A stretch of 16,622 nucleotides of DNA from Carex sylvatica (Eukaryota; Streptophyta; Magnoliopsida; Poales; Cyperaceae): contig CAXKVR010000692.1 of NCBI GenBank assembly GCA_964058845.1, positions 7,501 to 24,122 of the forward strand. Reading direction: 5' to 3'. The notes beneath the pieces were generated by a model. It did not search any database, was not told the DNA's origin, and was given only the letters and a program-made list of their open reading frames with translations. This document shows, one piece after another, positions 7,492-16,221 of the stretch; the first letter of the stretch is position 1, and every line of letters begins with the position of its first letter. A program made the position numbers and the translations under genes.

Positions 7492-10400
7492 CTAGGGAGG
7501 AGGGTGGCCTCCCTGGTCTGCTGCCCTTCTTGCGTGGCGTCGGCGGCGTTCAGCATGAGGCGTTGGAGGTGGATCTGATGGCTCCATTCCGGTCTGCGTG
7601 AATGCCATCTGGGCGTAGTAATGCGCCATTTGGGCATCATTTTCAATATTGTCCATGCGCTGATTGAGAGCCTCGAATTGTTGCACCATGTAAGCCATCA
7701 GTTGTTGGTTGGTAGGACCAACATTTTGGGGTTCACCGTCCTGCTGCTCTTGGGCGGGTTGAGCATCCTCAATAGCAATTGTTGGCTCGTTTCGCAGCAG
7801 CCATGTCGGTAGAGAGTGGGGGTTGATCGTGTCAACAGTGAGCGGTAGGGCGTAACCAACTGAACTGGGTCCTTTGCTAAAATACCCTTCCCCAACCTGG
7901 TTTCGGCCAATTAGGTGCATGTGCATCAGGGTGGGTATGTCGATTGTAATAGGACCATCGATCGGCTCATCTTGGGTGAGGTCGAGTCGGAGGGTAGATG
8001 CTATTTTGGTTATGATCCCTCCACAGGAAATGATCCCATTACCCCTGGTAGATGTTGCAACATGTTGAAAATGTTTGGCCAAGTGATCGCCAAAATGAGG
8101 CATGAAGTGCATCTCTCCGTTATTCCTGCGCAACATACAATACAAATAAAATAATTCAGGTTTGTAAAAATTGCATTGGGTCTCACCTCGACCAAAAATG
8201 GTATGTGCCAATACGCGCTGGATGTAGCGAAGGGCCGGGTGTACGATCTGGCTGGCCTTTTGCGTAGGACATGCCCCACATATTGCCCTCTTGAAAGCAT
8301 CTTGGCTGAGATCCCGCTGGAATGTACATGAGTCGTTCATCTCGCCTTCATTTGTAGAGGGAAAACCGAGCAGCTCCATCAATTGCTTCGTGTAGATCAT
8401 ATACTGCCGGTTCTTTATAATGAAAGAAACAGTATCTGTTTCTCGGTTGTGCTCAAAGGTGGCTAGAAATTGGATGGTGAGACCCTTGTAGGTAGGGACA
8501 GCGTCGCACAAGAAATCCCACAGGAACAGTCGCTGAGTTAGCAATTCAACCTGACCAGTAAGTCCCAGCTCATTTAGGGTTGGCATGTCCACCCATCTTG
8601 ATGGGTGGAAATCTCGATTGTTGCGGAGGAAGGTTAATCTTTCCAACATTTGGTCAATGAATGGTAATGGAAAATGGTCTTTTCTAGTTGCTGTGTTCAG
8701 TTTCCTATAATCTATACACATTCTCCAACCTGTCACTACCCTAGTTGAAATCAACTCATCATTCTTACCTTTCACCACTGTTGTGCCACTCTTCTTTGGA
8801 ACTACATGAACAGGGCTTACCCACTTTGAGTCTGAAATTGGATAGATGATGCCAGCATCAAGGAGTTTGATGATCTCCTTCTTGACTACTTCCTTCAAGT
8901 TTGGATTAAGCCTTCGCTGAGCTTCGATCGTAGGTTTGTAGTCATCCTCCATCAGGATTCGATGCATGCACAGATTTGGGTTGATTCCAGTCAAATCTTC
9001 TAGTGTGTAGCCTATAGCCTTTCTGTGCACCTTTAGTTCATGTAGGAGTTTGTCGGTTTCCTCTTGGTTCAGGGCGGCATTGATTATGACGGGATATGTC
9101 TCATCTGGGCCGAGATACTCGTATCTGAGAGTTGTTGGCAAGGGTTTTAGTTCGACCTTCGGAGGTTCAGGCGTCATGCATGCTGAAACGGCAGAAATCG
9201 AGTCCACCAGAGGTTGACACGGCCAGATACACGGCCTGGCCTGGCCGTGTAAAATTCCTGTTTTTGTGTTTTCATCATCCAGCACTGTTTCTTCTTCAGT
9301 TTCTTCCAGGATTTGATCCAGTTGTTCTCCTTCCATTAACCTATCTAAATGTTCATCAATTATAGTTTCTAAAACATCTACCCTGCATATAGAATCATTT
9401 TCATTAGATGGGTATTGGAGAGATTTAAACACATTGAATTCAACCTTTTCATCACCAACTTGGAAAGAAATCTTTCCATCTCGAACATTAATTGTGGCAC
9501 CTGCTGTGATTAGGAAATCACGCCCCAATAGAAGGGGAGTTTGTGTATCCTCCTCCATCTCTACAACAACAAAATCTACCGGTATGAAAAACTTACCAAT
9601 TTTAACAATCGCATCTTCCATAATTCCCACCGGATACCTAACAGATCTGTCCGCTAATTGCAGCGACATTCTTGTTGGTTTTAATTCACCTAGACCCAGC
9701 CTTTCATAAACAGCTTTTGGCATTAAACATACGCTAGCCCCTAAGTCACACAAACATCTATTAAATTCGGTCTCCCCAATTTTGCAAGGTATAGTGAAAC
9801 TACCTGGATCCTTGAGTTTAGGAGGTAATTTGGTTAAGAACAGCGCACTACATTGCGCATTTAGGGAGATTGTTTCGACCTCTTCAAGTTTCTTTTTGTT
9901 GGAAAGCATTTCTTTCAGAAACTTGGCATATGTAGGCATGTTTGCAATTGCCTCAGTGAATGGTATAGTTATGTTTAATTTCTTGAGGTGTTCAATGAAT
10001 TTGGCATATTTTTGGTCTAGTTGGGTTTTGGCTAACCTTTGAGGAAAGGGTATGAACCTGTGAGGAGGTACATATTTTTCAGATTTAGATACCTTCGTAG
10101 GAATAGCTTTACCCTTGTCTTGTGGTTTCTCAGATTGGTCTTCTATTTGTTCGGAAATTGGAATTGTTGCAATTGGCTCCGTTTCAGTTGTTGGTGATGG
10201 TGTATCATCAGTTGGCATAGCTGGTCCATCATACTTCGTCCCACTCCTGAGTGTAATGGCGTGTGCTTGCTCCCTAGGGTTGTTTTCAGGTTTGCCCGGT
10301 AGCTGTCCTTGTGGGCGAGAGGATGAAACAGCTTGCTGCGCCACTTGGGTCTCAAGCAACTTTGTTTTAGTTGACAGAAGGTCAACCCTATCATTCAAAT

Positions 10401-11757
10401 TTCTCAAGGAATTGGAAAATTCCGTTTGGTTAGTAAGAAATTTATTTTGTGATTCTACCAAACCTTCTATCATTTTTTCCATCTTGGTCATTTGTGATGG
10501 GGCTTGGTTCTGATATTGGTTGTTCTGATATTGGTTATTTGGACCTTGATATGGACGATTTTGGTAAATTTGGCCATTCCCTTGGTTCTGGTTGTAAGTG
10601 TTCTGATATGGTCTATTGTAATTGTGCTGATTGTAATTGGGATATTGTGGCAGATTTCTTTTATCCCCTTCATTGTACAATAAAGCATTCACTTGTTCAA
10701 CCTGATTTTCCCCTATGGTATAAAATTGGCAAGTCGTGGTTATGTGGTCATTATTACCGCAGATATCACAAGGGGGAGTTTGGACAGCTTTTACCTGTTG
10801 CAGTTGTTTGATTGTCACCTGAAGAGAGTCTATCTTGGCTTGCATGGCGGTCATATTATCCACCTTAAGCACGCCAGATGGGGTGTTGGTGTTCCTTGCA
10901 TCTCTCGCAGATGTCCATTCTCGCTGGCTGATTGCCATGTCCTCTATCAACTCCATTGCTTCTATTGAGTCTCTATTCGCGATGTTTCCTCCAGCAGCTG
11001 CGTTTAGTTGTGCTTTTGTGGCATATGTGCAACCTGCATAAAAGAACTGGAATAGAAGCCATACATCGATTCCGTGATTTGGGCATAGGCGCAGTAATTC
11101 TTGCCATCGGTCATACGCCTCACTTAGGGATTCGTTTTCTCCTTGTTTGAAAGTTGTGATCTTCTGTCTAAAGTGTTGCGTCTTGGATGGTGGGAAATAC
11201 TTGCCCAAGAATAACCCTTGCACATCCTGCCATGTTCGCGCCATGGCTGGATTCAACAATCGTAGCCATGTCCTTGCATCATCTGTAAGAGAAAGGTGAA
11301 AACAGTTCAGTTTTAAAGCATCTAATTCCTCACCTCTACCTGCAAATGTTGCACAATGCTCTTCGAATGTGGCCAGATGTTGGTGCGGATCTTCATTCAA
11401 CCTCCCCCCAAACCTGTTCTGTCCTAATAGATGTATCAAGGTAGGCTTCAAATTAGGGTTTGTTCCTCCATGGGCGATATAACCAAATTGCTGACCCGGC
11501 TGCATTCGATTTACGAAATCCCGAATGGGGCGGCGGTCGTTTGGATTCGGTGGATGAACTTGATCATTTGCGCCATAGAGCGGATTATTGTTGAGGATTG
11601 GCTGATTGTTAGGTGGTGGGTTTTGTGGATGAACTAGATTGTTGCGAGGTGGATCGATTGGGTTGTAGCGTGGATTGTTGATAGGTACATCGAGATTAGT
11701 AAGGTCAGGGTCTTCTTCGTCCAAGCGCGGCATTCCAAGTTGTCCGTCGAAAGCCAT
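7492..11757 (-). CDS. Fused gag-protease-RT fragment-ATHILA ORF-1/env-like polyprotein
   Basis: An uninterrupted 1421-aa frame from the first ATG (11757); the frame is open a little further upstream but without ATG. Parts in order: Asn/Pro-rich N-terminus; gag core (~150-245, with ARTWLRLL and CPNHGIDVW); CX2CX4HX4C zinc knuckle (330-343); Asn/Gln/Tyr-rich linker (~375-420); coiled-coil stretch (~430-480); aspartic protease with DLGAS (671-675) and LLLGRDFL (~742-749); start of reverse transcriptase (~940-1041, with KWVSPVHVVPKKSG and CIDYRKLNTATRKDHFPLPF). The RT ends after DQMLERL, before the YxDD active site. It then jumps at about residue 1041 (nt ~8635) into a domain resembling the ATHILA ORF-1 family (RWVDMPTLNELGL, YKGLTIQFL, LLGFPS). 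The C-terminus has a coil (~1350-1385), a Pro patch and the basic run RRRRHARR. The protein could form particles and cleave itself but not copy DNA. The ATHILA domain call is from recognition by eye. Confidence 0.85.
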   Translation of the reverse strand: MAFDGQLGMPRLDEEDPDLTNLDVPINNPRYNPIDPPRNNLVHPQNPPPNNQPILNNNPLYGANDQVHPPNPNDRRPIRDFVNRMQPGQQFGYIAHGGTNPNLKPTLIHLLGQNRFGGRLNEDPHQHLATFEEHCATFAGRGEELDALKLNCFHLSLTDDARTWLRLLNPAMARTWQDVQGLFLGKYFPPSKTQHFRQKITTFKQGENESLSEAYDRWQELLRLCPNHGIDVWLLFQFFYAGCTYATKAQLNAAAGGNIANRDSIEAMELIEDMAISQREWTSARDARNTNTPSGVLKVDNMTAMQAKIDSLQVTIKQLQQVKAVQTPPCDICGNNDHITTTCQFYTIGENQVEQVNALLYNEGDKRNLPQYPNYNQHNYNRPYQNTYNQNQGNGQIYQNRPYQGPNNQYQNNQYQNQAPSQMTKMEKMIEGLVESQNKFLTNQTEFSNSLRNLNDRVDLLSTKTKLLETQVAQQAVSSSRPQGQLPGKPENNPREQAHAITLRSGTKYDGPAMPTDDTPSPTTETEPIATIPISEQIEDQSEKPQDKGKAIPTKVSKSEKYVPPHRFIPFPQRLAKTQLDQKYAKFIEHLKKLNITIPFTEAIANMPTYAKFLKEMLSNKKKLEEVETISLNAQCSALFLTKLPPKLKDPGSFTIPCKIGETEFNRCLCDLGASVCLMPKAVYERLGLGELKPTRMSLQLADRSVRYPVGIMEDAIVKIGKFFIPVDFVVVEMEEDTQTPLLLGRDFLITAGATINVRDGKISFQVGDEKVEFNVFKSLQYPSNENDSICRVDVLETIIDEHLDRLMEGEQLDQILEETEEETVLDDENTKTGILHGQARPCIWPCQPLVDSISAVSACMTPEPPKVELKPLPTTLRYEYLGPDETYPVIINAALNQEETDKLLHELKVHRKAIGYTLEDLTGINPNLCMHRILMEDDYKPTIEAQRRLNPNLKEVVKKEIIKLLDAGIIYPISDSKWVSPVHVVPKKSGTTVVKGKNDELISTRVVTGWRMCIDYRKLNTATRKDHFPLPFIDQMLERLTFLRNNRDFHPSRWVDMPTLNELGLTGQVELLTQRLFLWDFLCDAVPTYKGLTIQFLATFEHNRETDTVSFIIKNRQYMIYTKQLMELLGFPSTNEGEMNDSCTFQRDLSQDAFKRAICGACPTQKASQIVHPALRYIQRVLAHTIFGRGETQCNFYKPELFYLYCMLRRNNGEMHFMPHFGDHLAKHFQHVATSTRGNGIISCGGIITKIASTLRLDLTQDEPIDGPITIDIPTLMHMHLIGRNQVGEGYFSKGPSSVGYALPLTVDTINPHSLPTWLLRNEPTIAIEDAQPAQEQQDGEPQNVGPTNQQLMAYMVQQFEALNQRMDNIENDAQMAHYYAQMAFTQTGMEPSDPPPTPHAERRRRHARRAADQGGHPPP
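9216..9253. repeat. GGCCAG/CTGGCC palindromic cluster inside the E2 frame
   Basis: ACACGGCCAG, TACACGGCCTGG and CTGGCCGTGT lie within 38 bp, inside coding sequence between protease and RT (residues around ARPCIWPCQP). The position corresponds to the post-protease tail of E1, where E1 carries its own palindrome type. Confidence 0.7.
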
Positions 11758-12049
11758 CTGTGGAGATGGGGGAGGACAAGATTTCGCTTTGTCTTTGAGC
11801 TTCAAAGTTTGGCTTCTTGTTTGTGGTGCCAGCGCTTCAAAATCTGAGAAAGGGAGAAGAAGATTGAGTAAAAAGAGATAACAGGGAGTAAGGGAAATTG
11901 GTTTACACGGCCAGACTCACGGTCTATTGGCCGTAAACACAAAAAAAAAAAAAAAAAAATTTTTTTCTTTTTCTGTTTGAAAGCAGGTAAATAAGGAAAC
12001 AAATAATTAAAAGTACTTTCCTAAAATAAAAACTAGAATCTAGCCTAGT
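11758..12049 (-). other. E2 leader between primer site and gag ATG
   Basis: This is untranslated leader. It holds a palindromic cluster (ACACGGCCAG...TTGGCCGT, about 11904-11938), an A/T homopolymer run (about 11940-11970), and on the minus strand a pyrimidine-rich stretch ending in CCCTTTCTCAG near 11843-11860. That last feature resembles a 3' splice site, much like the one in E1. Confidence 0.5.
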
Positions 12050-12067
12050 TCCCCGGCAACGGCGCCA
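12050..12067 (-). promoter_or_regulatory. Primer-binding site for tRNA-Asp (E2)
   Basis: The minus strand reads TGGCGCCGTTGCCGGGGA, a full 18-base complement to the 3' end of plant tRNA-Asp as I know it. It lies seven bases from the LTR end at 12075, and fixes the orientation of the element. Confidence 0.9.
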
Positions 12068-13367
12068 AAAAGCTTGTTCGCGTAATTTGGTATAGATAGT
12101 CTCTATAGTTTATACACGTTATCTTTTAAAATTTATAAACCACAATATACAATCAATAGGCAGTTGCAAGCGCACAACCTATCGTTTGCAGTATTTAGGT
12201 ATCGATCCAAAGGGAAGTAGGAAATACTAATTTTTACTAAAGTAAACTACTTTTAACATTGAACAATAAAAGTAAAAAAGGGGGGTTTGATGTAATTTCG
12301 TTTTTTAAGAAAATCTAAGATTCGTAACAAAAGCAAGTGAAATTCAGATGTAATTCAATATTAGGGAAGTCTAGGGGCTATTGGTTTCACTATTCCTTAG
12401 TTAATTATGTAGTTATTTTGTTTCTGAATTCATGTTGCTTAGATTGGGTTTCTGACCTACGATGTAAGTTAGCCTATTTTGACTAGATGTTGATACAATT
12501 GTTTTGGTTCTATGAGCTAACGTTCCTCTAATTTAGGGCTGTCACAACCTAATTGGGATATTTAACAAATACATAAAACCTTTCAATTAACCAGCAATTA
12601 ATCTACTTTAGGTGCCCAAGTTAGGTTTTAGGGTTTCTCAATTAAGTACATCACCTTATCCTAACCCTTTATTTCTGTGGTTCTAGATTTGAGAAGAGAA
12701 TGGTATGTTCAATTCTAAACCCTAAGTTAAATTCTAGCACATAGTAAGGTATTCTCAATTCTTGATCCTAGCAAATTTAAGTCATAAGACCTAAAAGGGA
12801 CGTTTCCAATCAAATACACAGATTATGCAATTACTAGAACTAATTAAAATAACAGAAATAAACAATCTCAACAACAATCATAATCAAGAGGAATAACCAA
12901 ATAAACTACTTCATTAAACTAAGTTCAAGTACAACCTCAGCCCCTAGAGAGGAATCTACTCTCTCATGGCTGAGTTAACAAGCATGATTGAAATAAAACC
13001 TAAGTAAACAGATTCAGAAAAATGAAAGAAAAGAGTAAACCCTAGTCTTCAGAATTTCTGCCTTCTTGTTGCTTAGCCCTTCTTCTCCTTTTATGGATTG
13101 CTATCTGGATGTGTATGTGGAGAGAGATGATATATGAGATATGAGATCCCAGATAGGAGATCGATTGGGTGTCTTTATATAACCTCCATATGCCTCAGAT
13201 GAGACATAGGGTCTATATTTGGCATCCATTAACTTGGCAATCAGTTATAACTCCCCAGGTGTTTTTCATGATTATCCTACGCTCCTGGTGACTCAGGGGA
13301 TCTATTTTTTGCGTCCACTAACTTGCCAGTTATACACCTTCCAAAAATAACTTTCCAGCCCATTTTA

Positions 13368-13507
13368 CACGGCCAGGGATACAGCCTGTCTGGCCGTGGG
13401 CTTGGCCGTGATTTTCCTCTGATTGGGCTATTTTCTTCACGGCTGGAAATACGGCCTGGCTGGCCGTGGGCTTGGCCGTGATTTTCCTCTGTTTGGGCTC
13501 TTTGTGC
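13368..13507. repeat. 70-bp tandem repeat, two copies, GGCCGTG-rich
   Basis: Two units, 13368-13437 and 13438-13507, each contain CACGGC(CA/TG)G, a CCTGNCTGGCCGTGGG core, CTTGGCCGTGATTTTCCTCT and a TTGGGCT segment. The second copy differs at scattered sites. The units are much richer in GC than the surrounding LTR. Confidence 0.8.
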
Positions 13508-13649
13508 TTGTTTTTCTGTAATTAAAACAACTTGAAAGCAGTAACATATTTCTTGGGTATACTTGTACTATAATTAAGCTAAAAACAAGGAATTTGGTGC
13601 AATTTATGAAGTAGAACTCTATCCAATAATAGATATAAATTTGGCTTAT

Positions 13650-13800
13650 CATGTATTAGGGTTGTTAAATCTCTATTATCTTACTATATAGAGTCACTAC
13701 TAGAGTGCTCTAAACACGTTCAATTGGAGTGTTGTATTAGGGTTGTAAATGCCCAATTATGTTGCTATATAGAGTTCATAGTTGAGTGCTCCAAACACCT
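13650..13800 (-). promoter_or_regulatory. Tandem TATA modules, likely E2 LTR promoter
   Basis: Units of roughly 80 bp contain CTATATAG (near 13684 and 13766), GTGCTC(C/T)AAACAC, AATTGGAGTGTTGTATTA and GGTTGTAAATGCCC-like segments on the plus strand. They match 6360-6498. The minus-strand TATA context is like that of E1. The role is inferred from position at the outer end of the LTR. Confidence 0.5.
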
Positions 13801-13817
13801 ATAAGGCAAAATAGGTG

Positions 13818-14236
13818 TTTATTAGTCAAGTCAACAGTCTTCGTTGCTATATAGGATCTAGTGAATGCGTATATAATTACGCGTCACGCGGTAAAAAGTG
13901 TGAAAAAAATAATTGACGCCTTTTAATTAATACCTTATTTTAATTTTCTTAAGAAAATCTTAATTTTCGCATATGATCATAATTAAAATTATCATACACA
14001 ATAAAATTTAAGAAAATTAGAAAAATAAAATAAAATAAGAAGTACAAGCACATCAAAAGAAACACCAGTAATACTTATTCAACTTTGAAATTAAGACTTT
14101 CTTAAGAAAATTAAAACAAGATATTAATTAAAAAGCGTCAATTATTTTTTTCACACTTTTTACCGCGTGACGCGTAATTATATACGCATTCACTAGATCC
14201 TATATAGCGACGAAGACTGTTAACTTGACTAATAAA
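13818..14236. mobile_element. Foldback/MITE-like element with 150-bp terminal inverted repeats
   Basis: The ends at 13818-13967 and 14087-14236 are inverted copies with about seven mismatches over 150 bp and no length difference; they begin TTTATTAGTCAAG. The 119-bp centre (13968-14086) is AT-rich and non-coding. No transposase is present, so it is non-autonomous. I could not see a convincing target duplication beside the ends, and the tips match no superfamily signature I can name. A Mutator-type MITE is possible because of the long ends. A small 10-bp stem hairpin (13796-13820) abuts and slightly overlaps the left end. Confidence 0.8.
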
Positions 14237-16175
14237 ATTATAAAATTAATTAAAACAAAAAAATACATTAATGACATAATTAAATACTAGTTATGAGCTT
14301 GGATCCTTTGTGGCGAGAATATATTTTTAATGAGCTAAAGTAACCCGGCCGGCAGCTGCAAAACTAAAATATATAGATAAAATAAATAAATAAAATTTAT
14401 TGAATATTTTTTCATAAATAATAGGCAATTGGGTATTTTCTATCATATCAGTAATTAATGCCTATTAAGAATAGAAATATATATATGTTAACAACAATGA
14501 TGGATCGAGCCAGCTGCAGCCAGATAGAGCTACAGAAGATCATCACTTAATTGCCTATTCCTATGTTTTCTTCAGAAAAATTATAAAAATTATGTTTTTC
14601 TTAAAATAAATATAAAAATATACTTAATATTTGAAATAATTTTAAAATTAGGTTTTATGCTTAAATTTTCTCACAGTTAATTAAATATTTTAATTAGCTC
14701 AACGCTCTCAATCTCATAACAGTAGTGAATCCAGCCTCAGTCAACCTGCAGGTGTTTTTAATTTTCAGTCAGACTTTACTTGAAATTTCTTGGATATTAA
14801 TTCACAACCACAAATTTTAGCTCCAGGTTCTTAGCTGATGACTCAATGCAGAGACAAATGTTAATTAAATATTTAGATAAAATCATTTTTATATTTTTAT
14901 GTTGTCTATTCAGTGACTATCATCATATTAATTATATTATTTCTAGAAAAATCTTTTTTTCACATGAAATATTTCATTAGCCAAAAATGTATAACACAAT
15001 AAAGGTTGTGTATATTTTTCTTAATACTCATGTATTTTTATTTTATTTTATTAATTTGGCCATACCTTTTTGTACATAATAATTTTTTTTAAAAACTATA
15101 GTATTGTAACCAAGAAGTGTTATTTTTTTTTCTCTACTGAAACATTAATTTGTACTCAACAAACATATTCACTTGCATGTCTCTATATATGTATGTTGGT
15201 AGAAGTACTTTTTTTGTCACAAAAATAAATTACCACAGAAATGTGTATCATCATATATATGAGCATATCTAATTGCTTATGATGGTGAGATCACATTACT
15301 TTTGTTCCATGTACTTAAAAATCAATAAATTTAACATCATGAAAGTAATGTATCAAATTCATCCAATTGAAAAAAAAATGCAAAGAAAATTATTAATTGT
15401 TATTATTTCCGTACTTCAGATTTTCACAAAGGATATCTAATAAAAAAATGTTACTACAATAATTCTAAATGTGCCTAATAAATAATTCCAAGTATGTAAA
15501 AAAGGTGGCTACAAAGCATCTTAAATTCTGAAATTACACAATTGATTATTTATTTATTTTAACTACATAAGTAATATTAACAGTTATCTAAAATAAAGCA
15601 TCTTTAATACTTAAGTGTTCAGTTGTGTATAGTACTGTACAATTTTAAAGTTTCACAATCTATAATTGTCTATTACAAGATAACATGTCATATTTAAACA
15701 ATTTATCTGTTTGCCAAAATTGCTAAATTAGCAATTACTTCACTTCTCTCCAATTGAAATTACAGTTTTTCTGTCAAACATTTCCAAATTCTTTTGAAAT
15801 AAAATGAAGATTCTCAATCTAAGTACGTAGAATTCAAAATGCTAAAAATCTAAATTTGATCAAACAACTCTATTCATTAATTATTAATCACAACAAAAAT
15901 ATTTGTTTGTTGATTGTGCACAGAAAGATCAATACTATTATATATACTAACACAATGATACATGCTAGCTAGGAGCCTTTTTGGGTGAACCCAAACAGCC
16001 CAAGATTTAATAATAAAAACTAGTAGACTGAGTCTTTGTTTAAAAACTTGTAACAGTAGAATTCTTCGTTGGAACGTCTCTTTCCTCTCTGTCATCTAAA
16101 ATATTATTCCTTGAACTAGTCTAAACTTCATCGATCTTAACCAACAAGACAATTTCCATCACACCGTACCTATGG
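14237..16175. other. AT-rich intergenic region, no supported gene
   Basis: No coding frame with recognisable protein features was found on either strand. Small GC-richer islands lie at about 14345-14362 and 14500-14545; the latter holds a 17-codon ATG frame on the plus strand without known similarity. A perfect palindrome TTGGGTGAACCCAA is at 15981-15994. The right part is presumably upstream regulatory sequence of the DUF761 gene. Confidence 0.6.
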
Positions 16176-16188
16176 CTATATATATAAG
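16176..16188 (+). promoter_or_regulatory. TATA box of the DUF761 gene
   Basis: CTATATATATAAG lies 33-46 bp upstream of the ATG at 16222. This suggests transcription starts only about ten bases before the start codon, unless another promoter is used. Confidence 0.6.
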
Positions 16189-16221
16189 TACCTATCTACT
16201 CTGTAAACAAATTAATTAACC

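Larger units (their letters stand above)
6498..13817 (-). mobile_element. E2: Athila-like LTR retrotransposon with internal pol deletion
   Basis: On the minus strand the order is 5' LTR (~13817-12075), a perfect tRNA-Asp primer site (12067-12050), leader, one long fusion frame (11757-7492) and the 3' non-coding block. RNase H, integrase and most of reverse transcriptase are absent, so it cannot replicate alone. No separate 3' LTR of its own subfamily is seen: the next LTR to the left is the diverged E1-type copy. Its intact frame suggests it is younger than E1, or recently kept functional. Confidence 0.75.
12075..13817 (-). mobile_element. 5' LTR of E2
   Basis: It starts on the plus strand with TGTTCGCG next to the primer site. 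The far limit is taken where the foldback element begins (13818), so the true LTR start may have been removed or displaced. It shares with the E1 LTR the CAAG(T/C)GCACA...GGTATCGATC block, a TACTGCTTTCAAGTT-type block near 13535 (E1 near 6225) and the TATA modules, but is otherwise well diverged. It contains a 70-bp tandem repeat with GGCCGTG palindromes (13368-13507). No second copy of this LTR is present in the window. Confidence 0.65.

Noticed and set aside
9434..10811. Several plus-strand frames of 80-130 codons opposite E2
   Set aside because: They overlap the intact minus-strand protein fully and show no domain features of their own.
12050..12067. tRNA gene remnant
   Set aside because: Only the 3' end complement is present, at the expected distance from an LTR; it is a primer-binding site, not a tRNA gene.
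14497..14550. 17-codon ATG frame in a GC-richer island
   Set aside because: It is too short, with no similarity or conserved context visible.
14418..14562. Possible second MITE with AATAGGCAATT/AATTGCCTATT ends
   Set aside because: Only about 11 bp match and no similarity continues inward; chance is likely in AT-rich DNA.
15975..16000. Short hairpin around TTGGGTGAACCCAA resembling a transposon end
   Set aside because: There is one isolated palindrome with no partner end or target duplication nearby.
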